From Gnetum montanum (lineage: Eukaryota; Streptophyta; Gnetopsida; Gnetales; Gnetaceae), in NCBI GenBank assembly GCA_015680685.1, contig MNCI01034286.1:20336-68141 (forward strand): a DNA stretch of 47,806 nt, given 5' to 3'. Each line of letters starts with the position of its first letter. Position 1 is the stretch's first letter. This document shows, in pieces, positions 22,946 through 34,931 of the stretch. The notes under the pieces were generated by a model. The model was given only the letters and a program-made list of their open reading frames with translations. It did not search any database and was not told where the DNA came from. A program made the translations under genes and the position numbers.

Positions 22946-24637
22946 TCATTGAAGGCCCTCAGTTCTTTCTAAGTTTTTTTTTTACACATTTTTGTTTTAC
23001 ACAATTTTTTTTTTTTGCACATTTCTTTATTATTTCTTGTTTTTTTTATACCATCATTTATATTTTAATTTATTTCTTTGTGTGATTACTTTATTTTGTT
23101 CGTCATCCAATAAGTGTTCATGATGGTGGCATGAGTAATATCATATTGATTGCTAATGTTTGGATTTTACCTTTGAAGTATGATATTGATATTAAGGTAT
23201 GATTCTTTTGATTGAACAAGCAATGAGTCCACATCGTTCATACATCCATAAAATCCTATGGTCTCCCTTGGCTTGAAATTGTACAGTCCCTTTCTCTAAT
23301 AAAATTGTTAACGAATTGGTGGTTGAGTATTTTCCAAACTAAGGAAGGACTCAAAGGATGAAAAGGGTGTGACTTCACAGAGATTTGATGCATTTATGTT
23401 GGCTATTCTCTTAAGTGCTTGGATTATTTTTCTTTGGGTTTTTCACCATTATGACCATTCATCAAATCTTCAGAAGTTGAGTGCATAAAAATAAGTCTTT
23501 GCATGGTGTGGTTCTCATGCAAAAAAAAAANATGTGTTGATGCAAGGTCACTAAATGTGGTTTGTTGAGCCTGGATTTGGAATGAGTTCTACTTGGTCAC
23601 ATTAATCATAAAACACACACAAGGGACTTTACACAACCTTGTTATTTGGTTTGCATTCCATTCTCTCCTCTCCACCTTTCTTTTTCATTTTTCACCTCAT
23701 TTATAGTTTTATCATTAGTCCATATCTTGGTTGATGCCTTGTTTTTCCTTGGTAATTTCTTGTGGGTAATTTTTTAACTCTTGCTTCCAAATGACATTCC
23801 TAGAGCCTACAAACTCTTTAGTTTGTGGTTCTATTAGGGCATCAAAGTCATGAGCCTATTTTGGGGAGGACCCACTGACATTCCTTTTTGGTGCACTTGT
23901 TAACTTCTTTCCCTTAAACACTTCCTACAATTAACAATTTTTTGTTTCATCCCCATCCATGACATCCATTTTATTGATGTTGTCGTTGTTACCTTTTCTC
24001 CATCCTTCTTATTCCTTATCTTTTTCCATATTACCACTACCAGAGTTTGCTCTTAGTCATGGGGGCCCTAGCACATTTTTTTCAATTTTTCCTAACCCCT
24101 ACACCTTAGGTAGTCACCAGTGTTAACTCTCCAGAATCAGTATCTACCATAACAACAATTCAACCAATGCACTGTACATCAAGGCAAGGTACCAATTGCA
24201 TTTTGATTTATCTACCCTCGCTTATTTGTGACTGTGTTTTGTGTGTAGATGATGATCATACAACAATGGACTGGGCCTGGAGGAAACATTCAGGATGGAC
24301 CGGAACTAGAACATTTACGAAAGGAGCAAGATTGATGGCGTGGCTAGGAATAAACAACAAAAGGTGCAATCTTGGCATCAACAAAAACACGTTTTCTTCT
24401 TTCTCTCTCTCCTTCTCTTCCAACTATCAAATAAGGCTGGATGTCATTTATGTACAGTGTTCACTTTTGTGGTCATGAACACTAATGCTGTCATGTATTG
24501 TATTGTTGATCCATTCACCAGGCACGTTGAGTCTATCACCCCGTTCCACCATCAATGGTCATTCAGTCAATAATCCCATACCTTCTCAATATTTTGTAAG
24601 GAACTCAAGGATGAGTTTTCATTCAGTTATGGGGGTA
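22946..24637. other. Noncoding 3' region of element C
   Basis: About 1.7 kb between pol and the 3' LTR. T-rich low complexity at 22972-23060; A-run with an undetermined base at 23521-23531. No env-like frame: the longest open stretches near 24167-24573 lack signal peptide or membrane pattern. A weak purine-rich GGGGG lies just before the LTR (24631-24635). Confidence 0.6.
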
Positions 24638-25442
24638 TGATGAACCGTGATATCACATCCGCGATATCAAATTAATCATACGATGTAGGATACCTGATAT
24701 CACGGCCCATCTCCTTGCCTGTAAATAAGAGATGGTGCCCTTGGTTTCCACATTAGAAGTTAGTCTCTTAGCCAAACTCTTGCCATTTTTCCCTCCAAAG
24801 TTAGAATTATTTCTGCGTGCTCGCAATAGGATTCATAGAGTGAATGGATCTTTATTCGAGCATTGTGTACCTAAGCATACTTTATGTACAGAAATAAAGA
24901 TGAATGTTATGATAAACCTTGCAGCATACAGAATAGATAAAATAGTGTTAATTATTATTTACTGCTTTCCTAGTCAATTAATGATTTCTCTCACCTTATA
25001 GCTCTCTTACTTAAATACACTCAATACAACCGCTTCGAGCATGTGTGTAGCACTTGGTAACCTAGTAACGATTAGTGTTTGATAATCCTAGCATCGTTGC
25101 ACTAGTTTAGGATGTGTATAGCAAGTGGGAACGGATACTAGTGTTAGGAGTAATTAGAACTTAGTTAATGAATAGTTAAATTAGATAACTTACTTAGTTA
25201 TCTCTCTTCCCCTTCTTACTAGCGTAGGACATAAAACATGTAAAAGCCATGAAAATCATATGCCTCAAGCTTACTTAACCATACAACCATGACATACAAG
25301 TAAGTTTGGGAAGACAATGATTAATCAACCCATTATTGTTCCACAAAGGCACATAGGCACTTAGTCCTTGGAATTCAACCGGATCGTGCGTGAAACGCTC
25401 GTATTCGTATGGTTGAGCATAGGGGTACCTTGCCACTCATCA
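24638..25442 (+). repeat. 3' LTR of element C
   Basis: 805 bp from TGATGAACC to TCATCA, aligning end to end with 15784-16584. GATATC occurs at 24649, 24663 and 24696. Followed by the CTATC duplication at 25443-25447. Confidence 0.93.
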
Positions 25443-25447
25443 CTATC
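25443..25447. other. Right target-site duplication CTATC of element C
   Basis: Exact copy of 15779-15783, directly after the LTR end. Confidence 0.9.
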
Positions 25448-27017
25448 CTCTATCATGATCTCCTTGTGATAAATTTTCTCAAGGCTATGATGATCCTTAA
25501 GTTGTAGTATTTCATTTTAAAGCCATCTATAATCACTAAGGATTAACTGAAATTTTTCAAAAAAAAAATTAAAATTCAAATTAACTCTTAATCCTTTTTT
25601 ATCCTCTAGGTTTGATTAGAAATATCAAAGAAATTAACTATTGAGTGCAATTGTGATTGCAAAATCAAAAGGATTTGTTGGAAGTACGAAAAAGACCCAA
25701 TTTTCAACTTATCAAAAATTTACAAATTAATACAAGGTTAAAAAAATTATTAATGTTGGAATTCTAATTTTTAGGATTGAAAAATTAATAGGCATAATGC
25801 AATGTTGTAATTAGAAATTCAAAAAATATTCCATATTAGAAAATCATTCTCAAATTAAACCATCAAATAACAAAATTAATTTTCAACACTTAACTCAATG
25901 ATTTAAATGAATCAAAACTAATCATAGGTAGTTAAATAAATCAAATATTTCACACAATTTCATACAATTATAAGAGTTAAAAGGATAGTAGAAGTAAAAT
26001 AATTGTAAAAATTTTCAAACTTGCATGATGTCAAAATGGTATTATCATAGCATTTTAGAAATAGAGCATTCATAAGAATTGCATAGCATATACGTCTCCC
26101 TCATGAATAAAAGCTTAGCTCTAGAAGCTCAAAGAATTTTGAATGATGGAATTGGATGTGTAGTTTGGGAGTTAGTGCATGTAGAAGACTTTATAACAAT
26201 AAAACAACATAAAATTCCCACATTTTATGATGAAAATATGGAAAAATTGTTAAAGGTGTATAAGTATATATACTTTTTTATAAGGATGATATTATATATG
26301 TGACATCATAGCTATGGCATTGTAGGCCCCATGATATCATATCTACGATATTCCTAGCATTAAAAACTTAATTCTAGCTTGTATTTTCATTACGATTTCA
26401 CTATTTTTTAAAATTCTATGAGCCTAAAGGTTTCTTGAAAGAAGATAATTTAGAGGATAATGCTGTTCTATGGCTAGATGAATTTAAAATGATCAAAATT
26501 AGTCATAGACAACTCAATTTGGATGAAAATAGAGGAATTATTAGTAATAATAAGGATCTTATTAAACTTTAAGCAAAATTTTGAAGAGAAGTAGTTTATA
26601 GGATAATGAATGAAGTTCAATAGTAGCTTGCCATGATCTAGATGATATGGAATTGATTCTTGGATATCATTTCCAATGGTTATAGAAGTGGTTCCTTCCC
26701 AAAGTAAGTTATTATGCTTAATGTCCTTGTCTAACCATTCACATAAGTATTCATATGCACTTAAGGAATTGAATGTAAATCATATATTTATTTTAATACA
26801 CACATGGCTTATGGTATTTGAAATTGTGTACTACACTACATAAGATTATTGAATTCATAATTATACATAGTTGTGAAGTGAAATGGAGTTAGGATGGATC
26901 AACAAAATGAGATATGAGATACCCTATCATGATTCTAACGGGTCCTTTAGGTTAGGTATGATTAAAATGATCAATATACCATTTGGTTAGGAATCCAAAT
27001 CAAGTCCAATTCTCTTT
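25448..27017. other. AT-rich stretch between elements C and D
   Basis: No coding similarity. 26331-26350 (ATGATATCATATCTACGATA) resembles the U3 palindrome block of the element C LTRs, so a small LTR remnant may be present. Otherwise nothing recognised. Confidence 0.4.
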
Positions 27018-27022
27018 CTAGT

Positions 27023-28057
27023 TGATGAGAATACCAATAAACTCTAAGACATATTTCTTCTCCTTACTATGTTCTAATAGTAATCTGAACAACATGTTTG
27101 TATTTATTAGTATGTTTGGAGTCAATTGAGTATTTTCTTATAAACTATGCAAGTAACTATGAGGTTACTATGGATCACACTAGATCATAGTTTGCTCTCA
27201 TGTGTAGCTATGGATTGCAACCTACTATAATTTCCTCTTGTGGATAGTTGCAAATTGTAGCTTGTCATAGTATATGAAATTTCCAAATTTCATCTATTTT
27301 TCAAAGATGATCAAGAAATTGCAAGGTCACTGTGGATTGTAGTGAGTTACAATCTAGACTTGTGAGAGAAGTTGTAGCTTGTATTTTTCATAGTCCACTA
27401 TAATTAGCCATTTGCTATGTTTCTGGGCTGGAAAAGGAATTTTGAGTCATTGTGGGTCGTAGTAAGCCATAATCTCTAGCTTGCAAGCTGAACAAAATTG
27501 ATAAAGTATTATAATTTTGTGATAAATAGAGATAGCAAAATTATAAATTTTACTATTATAACTAACTATAGATACAATTCTATTACATGTTAGGAACTTT
27601 GAGAACATTACAAGTTGCAATCACTTGGAATCCCACAAAAATTCATTTTTTAAAAAGACACAACTTTCAAGATATGTTAATAGCTAGGAAAGATTTAAAA
27701 ATTAGAAAAAGCTACAAAAGACTCATATAACATGAGTAGAGACTTATGAGAGAGAGAGAGAGAGAGAGAGAGGCTGATATCCAACCATCCTATCATTGAG
27801 AGATTGGGAAAGATCTTCTTGAGGGATTGTAAGTGAGTAAGTGATCATCATTGATAGTCTTCTTACATTGGAAGTGGAGTGATGGTTTCATTGGATTAAT
27901 TATCTATCCTTGCAAGTTTAATAACTTCCTTTGTGCTTTGTATTCATTTTTCTTAAGCAAGAATAAAATGCTTCTTTTCTTTCTTGTTCAAGTATGCATT
28001 TTTCTTGATTATTTGAACATAAGTGAGCTTGGATTATGGAATCCAAGTTCCTTGTCA
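27023..28057 (+). repeat. 5' LTR of element D
   Basis: Starts TGATGAGAAT, ends CTTGTCA. It aligns with 33941-34926 throughout, including the shared block near the 3' end (GTGAGCTTGGATT). It contains a GA/AG dinucleotide run (27748-27773) that is much shorter in the 3' copy. Divergence by eye is clearly higher than between the element C LTRs. Confidence 0.85.
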
Positions 28058-28060
28058 AAT

Positions 28061-28072
28061 TGCTATTAAAGA
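28061..28072 (+). other. Primer binding site, degenerate tRNA-iMet type (element D)
   Basis: TGCTATTAAAGA three bases after the LTR matches TGGTATCAGAGC at 8 of 12 positions. Weak alone, supported by position. Confidence 0.45.
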
Positions 28073-28369
28073 ATTATATTTAAAGATAATTCAATTTAAG
28101 TGAAGAATAATTACGTTAATTGTAAGTAGTTACTCTTTACATTATTAAATTTGGTTTGAATTCTTAATTCATTATATTTCTCATAGTTCTTAGGGCTTAA
28201 ATATTTTGAAAGTAATTATAGAATTTTATACTAATTTGATAATAACATCTAGGGTTTGAGAAATTTAAACTCATCATGACTAAGATTTTAGTAATCCTTG
28301 TTTCATTACTTAGAATCTCCTCTATATTTCACATTTTCTTATAGAATTTTGTGAAATTCATGTTTTTTA

Positions 28370-29931
28370 GGTCATTGTCATCATTGGTCCAAATAAGAAT
28401 ATAGTTCAAGATCTAACTAAAGACATGAAATACATGATAAATGATTTTAAGCTCATTGTTGAAAAACTTCAAAAGCCAAAAGAGAATAAAGTATACACTT
28501 CTTCACCAAAGGCATCTAGGCAATGGAACAACTTAAGTTAATTTTCATCAAAGGCTTCTTCAAGACATTCCGTCATGTCTTCTCTTGAAGATGATATTTA
28601 TTTTGAGGATAAAGACTTTGGAGAGAATGAAGAGCAAGATGATGAACTACTTCATGTTTCAAGTATTGAGAATTAGTCTCAAAGGTTCATCTTTCCAAGG
28701 TAATAAAAGAAAGAAGATTCTTTAATATCTTAAAGGAAGAAAGGTAAAGGAATTTATCTTGTTCTTGCTTAAGCTTTTAGACATGATTCTAGAATTCCTC
28801 ATGTTGAAATAAAATTATTTAATGGAATGGAAGGTACTAAATTCATTCTCTTTTGGCTTAAGATTATTTAAGCTTGAATATATAGAAGACTATCAAAAGG
28901 TATCATATATCAAGATAAATCTTGAAGGTATGACACAAGTATTGTGGAAGAAGGAAAGTTATTATTATCTGATAAGCAATTGTACTCTTGTCAAATATTG
29001 GTCTCTCATGCAATTTATTTTTAAGAAAATATTTGAAAACTCTCATAATGGATAAGAGGCTATCTAAAGGTTATAATACATGAGACAAGAATAAAGTGTA
29101 AATGAATATTACTTGGAATCTTTGAAAGCTTTTTAGCAAGCTAAGGTTCATTGGAATGAATATGAAAAAACTTCTAACTTTCAATGAGGATTAAAGAAGG
29201 AGTTCTAACAAGGAATTATCTTCTATGAACATTAAACCTTCAATGATACTTTTGATTTGGCTCTTAGGGCTAGAAGAAACTTCAAGGCTTTAACAAAAGA
29301 TCCAACACTTTCAAAGGCAAAGACTCTAAAGCTTCTAATGGAGATAAAGAAGCCAAGGAGAAAAGTAATGCTAAGGACAACTCACATGAGAAGAAAAATA
29401 ATACTAAGAAAGACTAAGATTCTAAGAAAGAAACTTCTAAGGGAAAGGTTAAGAAAATGATAATGCTTCCAAGGTATAGTGCTTCAGTTATGGAGAATTG
29501 GAACACAAGTAATAAAAGACAACATAAGTCTTCAAAAGGCAAGAAACTTTGAAATTTGGAGAAAGGAAAGTCTTTAAATATAGGTCATCCTAATGCTCCT
29601 TTGATTGAAGATATTACTAAAATTAATTAATTTATAGGAGATGGTCATCTTAGTGAAGATTCTTTGAGGAAAATGCTCTTTATAATTTGGGTAATATGTC
29701 TCTCTAGTGGCAAATGACTTCACATCTTAATAGATGAAGGTACTTAGGAGAATGTTATTTCTTCCAAAGATCTTACTAGACTTCGATTAAATAAAATTTC
29801 TCATTCTCAGCCTTCTAGAATGTATTAACTCTATAGAGATCATTTCAAGAGGTAAAATAAAGGTGTATTTTATCTTTTAATATTTGCTCTTTTAAAGATC
29901 AAGTGAAATATAACATTCTTTCCATAGTGCT
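28370..29931 (+). pseudogene. gag and protease N-half of element D
   Basis: Many stops and frame changes. A Glu/Asp-rich segment (28560-28680) precedes a gag capsid-like block (28800-29050, with LEYIEDYQKVSYIKINLEG resembling the KVKLVACKL region of plant chromovirus Gag). A Lys/Ser-rich linker follows (29280-29460). A degenerate zinc knuckle, CFSYGELEHK, starts at 29480. The protease begins near 29715 (LHILIDEGT, normally IIDGGS) and is interrupted at 29931 by the solo LTR. Confidence 0.65.
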
Positions 29932-30843
29932 TGATGAGCAGCAAGGTACCCCTATGCCCAACCATACGAATCACAAAGATTTCACATGCAATCTGGTCGA
30001 ATTTCGTGGACTTTATAGTTTTTGGTGCACTAGTCTTCTACGAAGTGAATCTTGCCCTAAGGTCATTTATTTTCTTTCCAATTACACTTGTGAAGCCCAA
30101 GCGTATGGTTAAGTGTAATCGAAGCATATCATTTTTATCATTTTATGTTTTAGGTTCTTTGGTGCTTAAAAAGAGAGATAAAGTAGTTTAATGACTAATT
30201 TGATTTTAACTAACTAATTGATCTCTAAATAGTCCTAACATAAGCATCCAATTCCACTTTTCATACATGTCCTAANTAACTAACTAATTGATCTCTAACT
30301 AGTCCTAACATAAGCATCCAATTCCACTTTTCATACATGTCCTAAACCCACGTATCCACTACTAGGTTACCAAGCACTACACCACTAGGCACACCAAGCA
30401 ATAACTCTGCTAAGATTACCAAGCAGATGCGTGTTACACTCAAAGCGGTTGTACTTATGTAATTAATTTATCTAGCTTATCTCACTTAATTAATGGAAAA
30501 CATTGAATAAATAATTGAGAATATTAAATGCATAAATGAAACATTTAAACTATCCAAAATGTTGTAAGGTTTATCAAGAAGTTCATCTTTATTACCACAC
30601 ACACTGTCGTGCTTAGGCATAATAGTGCTCGAACAAAGATTCATACAGTCAATGACTCCTACTGTAGGCACTCGAGAAAATATTCTAACTTTCAAATGGA
30701 AAAAACTCCAAGAGCTTTACTACACTATGATTGACTAATGCCACAAATGTCTCTAGCATGTGTATTTATAGGCAAGAATAGACCCTACATCAATAGGGCC
30801 TAGTCGGCGAGGCCTCATCGATGTAGCCAACTACAACTCATTA
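29932..30843 (-). mobile_element. Solo LTR of the element C family, inserted in element D protease
   Basis: On the minus strand it aligns with the element C LTR: near 29940-29975 (complement of the TCGTATGGTTGAGCATAGG block), near 30565-30695 and at the TATA-equivalent TATTTATA (30765-30772). Ends are TGATGAG and TCATTA (ancestral TCATCA). It is flanked by GTGCT (29927-29931) and ATGCT (30844-30848), a 4/5 target duplication, and the host protease reading resumes directly after it. No internal region is present, so it is a solo LTR left by LTR-LTR recombination. Length is inflated by a 69 bp duplication. Confidence 0.82.
30207..30345. repeat. 69 bp direct duplication around an N
   Basis: Units 30207-30275 and 30277-30345 differ at one base and are separated by a single undetermined base at 30276. 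The other LTRs of this family show no such duplication, so a sequence-join artefact is the likeliest cause. Confidence 0.9.
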
Positions 30844-33680
30844 ATGCTGATATCATACTTGAAAGATCTTGGAATTATGATAATAAGGTTACTTATGATG
30901 GAGATAAAAATATTTGGTCAATTTGTATGAAAGATAAAATTCATCAGTTAATTCCAGTGATATTGCAATAATGTAAGGAAAGTATATCTATTAATGCTTC
31001 ATTGATTTTTCTTAGTGAAACATAATATCTCAAAGAACATAAGGAACATGATCATGGCTTTTTCATTATTTCTACCATTGTAGCAAGTGAAGGGGAGTCA
31101 AAAAATGAACTTCTAGAAATAGTGAAATATTTAGCATACAAAATTGCTGATGTCTTTAAAATAAAACTGGAATAGCTTCCTCCAAGGAGACCAATCTACC
31201 ATTAAATTGAATTCATGCCTAAAGCTACTATTTTAAATGAGAAAGCTTACTATATGGCTCCACATTAGAGAGAGAAGTTACACAAGAAAGTGAATTAATC
31301 ACTTATGATTTTATTAAGAAATATGTTTTTCCATGTATCATTTGAGTTGTTCTTATTTCCAAGAAACATATAGATAAGAGAAGAATGTGTATTGATTCTA
31401 GAATTACTAATGAAATCATTATTAAGTATAGATTATCTATTCCTAGGATGAATGATATTCTTAATGTTTTATCTAATGCTAAAATATTTTCAAAGATTGA
31501 TTTATAAAGACAATATCATCAAATTAGAATTAGATGATGAGAGAAATGAGAACCAATATTCAAGATACTTGATGATTTCTATGAGTGGTTAGTCATGCCT
31601 TTTGGGCTTACCAATGCTCCAGCCACATAAATGAGGCTTCCACATGATTTCTTAAGAGATATTATTAGAAAATGTTGCATTTTTTTCTTTGATGATCTTC
31701 TTGTTTATAGCTCTAATAAAGATGATCATGTGCAACATGTGAGATTTGTGTGCTAAAAGTTACATGAAAATAAATTGGTAATTAATGCCAAGATATATCT
31801 TTTTATGCAAAGGAAAATTATTTATTTAGGTCACATTATCTCCAAGAATTAGGTCAAGATGAAGCCAATCACAATAAAAAAAATTAAAGAGTGGTCTTCA
31901 CATAAAGATGTGAGAGGGGTAAGATATTTTCTTATTTTAATTTGTTTCTATAGGAGATTAATTAGAAATTTGACTTTTATTACATGGCCTATGCTATCTT
32001 ATTTGAAAAAGAATTCAACTTTTGTAGAGGATGATGTAAAAATATTTCTATTCAAGCATTGAAAAAGAACATATGTAGTGCTTAGTATTAGCAATTCCCT
32101 AACTTCTTCAAGCTATTTGAAGTAGAGGTGGATGTAAGTGAGCTTGCTATTAGAGATGTGATTTATCTAGAGGAAAAGATAATTATATTCTTTTCTGAAA
32201 AATTTAATAAGTCTTTAAAAATTATAGTATACAGAAAGGTATTATATGCTATACTTCAAGCCATCAATCATTGAAGACATTACTTGCTAAGATCTTATTT
32301 TCTTTTGTTGAATAATCATAAAGTAGTTCAATTCTTTAATTCTTAATAGAAACTGAGTACTGAACATATGAAAAGGGTAGAAAAATTACAAGAATTTCAT
32401 TTTGTTTTAAAAAATAAAAGTGATAAGTTAAATGTTATTGTTGATGCTTTATCTAGAATTCATATTTCTCATTATAGTATGAAAGTCAAAGAGTTTGAGT
32501 CTTTTACATAATTATATCCTAGTGATATTGATTTTGGTAAAAATTTTAAGGAATTAAATTCTCACTTCTAAGGAAGGGTTGATAAATGGAAGTCATATCA
32601 TATTAAGAATGATATTTTATTCCAAGATGAAAAAATTTATGTTCCCAAATATGACTTCAAATTTAAGGTTCTTAAAAAAATACAACAGTGACATAGCAAC
32701 ACATATTAGTAAAACAAAGACTTTGGAAGTAATGAAAAAATTTATTTTTAACTAGCTTTGTATAAATATGTGGTTAAATTAGTGAAATAATGTTATGTTT
32801 GCCAAAATTTCAAAGGTGGGAAGGATATTGATGGTCATTACTTAGCTTTGTCAATTCCAAACACTCCTTGAAAAAGTGTTTCATTAAACTTTATTTGTGG
32901 CATTCTAAAATCAAGATCTAATTATGATTTCATTCTTGTGGTTGTGGATAGAATTACTAAGATGTCTTATTTCATTCCATTCAAGATAAGTAGTGATGCT
33001 TCTCATGTTTCTCATTTATTCTTTCAACATAGTAAAATTACATGGCATTCTATCAAATACTATAAGTGATAGGGATGTCAAATTCACTAGTCACTTTTAG
33101 AGGTTATTCTATAAATCTCTTGAAACTAGGTTAATATATCTTTCAAACAATGGAACAACTGAAGTGGTTAATAGATATTTGTTAAAGATATTGAGATGCT
33201 TATATGAGTATCAACCTAAAAGATGGCAAAACATGTTGGCTCGTGTTGAGTTCTCATACAACAATGCTTTCTATACTAGCATTGGTAAAAGTTATTTTGT
33301 GGAAAATTATGAATTTTTTTTTTTTACCAAGAATGGTTAATAAGATAAAGAAATTTAATCATTGTGCCTCTATGAGCTCTAATTTTATTGATTAAATGAA
33401 GCAATTACATCAGCAAGTCAAATCTCACTTAGAGAAGAAGGCAAAGGATGTATCTTCAAAGGCCAATGAGGATAAGAGTATAATTAAATTTTATATTTAT
33501 GATTGTTTTTTGATCTATTTAAGTAAGGAAAGATAGAAGAATGTAAACTTTTAAAAGCTCAAATCAAGAAAAATTGATTCATTTAAAATTAGTTCTAAGA
33601 TTAATGCAAGTGCTTATGAGATTACTTTATCTAATGATACTTTTATTTATTTTATATTTAATATTTCAACTTTAAACTAA
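30844..33680 (+). pseudogene. Protease C-half and pol (RT, RNase H, integrase) of element D
   Basis: Resumes the protease at ADIILERSWNYD (the L-L-G-R-P-W motif position), directly after the solo LTR. RT spans 31310-31870 (RRMCIDSRITNEI, EWLVMPFGLTNAP, catalytic FFDD at 31685-31696). RNase H spans 32100-32470 (VDVSELAIRDVI, NVIVDALSRIH). Integrase has a zinc-type CYVCQNFKGGK near 32795, a catalytic core 32860-33180 (VVVDRITKM, SDRDVKF with a frame change, TEVVNRYL) and the following conserved YNNAFYTS block. The C-terminal part to about 33680 is too degenerate to call; no chromodomain seen. Confidence 0.75.
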
Positions 33681-33926
33681 TATCACGGTAGCCTAAAAAT
33701 TCTCAAGGGTGAAATTGAAGTTCAAAATCAATCCAAGTCATCAAGGAAGCTACTTTTTTTACAAGGGAGGGTAGAAGAACAAGAGGCAAGAAGATGCATG
33801 AGTACTTAGTGCATTAGAGTGGTGAAGAGGTTGAGAATGCTATTTAAATTCATGAGAATGATTTAAGTTTTTGGAGGCTGAATGCTATCCCTATTATAAC
33901 CCCAAATTTAAGAAAAGTCTCTTTTT

Positions 33927-33940
33927 AAAGGTAAGGAAGA
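33927..33940 (+). other. Polypurine tract of element D
   Basis: AAAGGTAAGGAAGA, purine apart from one T, directly before the TGATGAGG start of the 3' LTR. Confidence 0.7.
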
Positions 33941-34926
33941 TGATGAGGACATTACTAACTCTTAGAGGTTTTTCTTATTCTCACTATATTTTGATAGTAG
34001 TAGGAGTAGTATGTTTGTATCTGTTAGTTTATTTGGATTCAAATGAGTATTTTTTTATGACTTGGATAAGTGACTATAAGATCACTATAGGTCAGTATAG
34101 GTTACATTCTACTCCTATGGGAAGCTGTGGGTTGCAACCTTTTACACTATTTGGAATTTCCTAATTTCATGTATTTTTCATAGTCAAGTAAGGAGCTAGG
34201 AGATCATTGTGGTTTGTAGTGAGTTTCAATTCAAACTTAACAAGAAGCTATAGGTCATAGTCTACCAAATTCCATTATAATTGATAATTTACTATGTATC
34301 TAGATTGATGAAGAAATTACAAGCCACTATGGATTGCGTTAAGCTATAGTCTTCACAGTGTAAGCTAAATAAGATCATAGTAGTGTTGTAGTTTTTTGAG
34401 AAATAGAGATGGAAAAATTATGGATTTTACTAATGCAACTAAGTGTGGAGATGGTCCTATCAAAAGCTAAGAATTGTGAGGGTACTATGGGTCATAATTA
34501 CTCGTAGTCTTATAAAAATTTATTTTTTAAAAATACACAACTTTCAAAGAATTTCATTGGTTCAAAAACATTAAAAGATACTTAGAAAAGAGTATAAGGG
34601 GCTTAGATAACATGAGGAGAGACTCAGAAGAGAGAAAGGCTTATTATCCAGTCATCCTATCCTTGAAAGATTGGTAGAGATCTTCCTAAGTGATTATGAG
34701 TAAGTGAGATCATAATTGATGATCTTCTTGCATTAGGAGTGGAGTGAGGGTCTAATTAGATTAATTTTCTATTCTTGGAAGTTTTATTACTTCCTATGTG
34801 ATTTGTACTCATTTTTCTTAAGAAAGAATAAAATCCTTCTTTTCCTTCTTGTTCAAGTGTGCATTTTTCTTGGTTATTTGAACTTGAGTGAGCTTGGATT
34901 AAGGAATCCAAGGGAGCTCCTCATCA
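33941..34926 (+). repeat. 3' LTR of element D
   Basis: 986 bp, TGATGAGG to CTCATCA, followed by CTAGT (34927-34931), which matches the bases before the 5' LTR (27018-27022). Confidence 0.85.
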
Positions 34927-34931
34927 CTAGT

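Larger units (their letters stand above)
15784..25442 (+). mobile_element. Element C: complete but dead Athila-like Ty3/gypsy retrotransposon
   Basis: 9659 bp, bounded by similar LTRs (801 and 805 bp) and a perfect 5 bp target duplication. Internal order is PBS, gag, protease, RT, RNase H, integrase, then about 1.7 kb of noncoding DNA, then the 3' LTR. Athila affinity comes from the tRNA-Asp-like PBS and from the RT/connection motifs FLDGYS, FMDDFSTYG and GIVLGHKIS. No env-like frame is present. Coding frames carry dozens of stops and one clear frameshift near 19440-19470. Over the last 82 bp the two LTRs differ at nine sites, all transitions. Confidence 0.92.
27023..34926 (+). mobile_element. 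Element D: complete but dead chromovirus-like Ty3/gypsy retrotransposon carrying a nested solo LTR
   Basis: LTR pair 27023-28057 and 33941-34926, flanked by CTAGT at 27018-27022 and 34927-34931. A tRNA-iMet-like PBS and a purine-rich PPT are present. The internal frame order is gag, protease, RT, RNase H, integrase. The protease motifs (LIDEGT, then an ADIILERSW segment) and RT/integrase motifs (YEWLVMPFGLTNAP, VVVDRITKMSYFIPF, EVVNRYLLKILR) match plant chromovirus-type Ty3 elements. No chromodomain is recognisable, so sub-lineage is left open. Many stops and frame changes. Confidence 0.85.

Noticed and set aside
24167-24573. Possible env-like ORF of an Athila element
   Set aside because: Short overlapping frames, no signal peptide, no membrane-segment pattern, no similarity I recognise.
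30486-30695. Minus-strand open frame inside the solo LTR
   Set aside because: Lies in LTR sequence aligned with the noncoding R/U5 of element C; chance open frame.
33420-33940. Chromodomain at the end of element D integrase
   Set aside because: No aromatic-cage or W-x-G-Y-like pattern could be read in any frame; the region is too degenerate.
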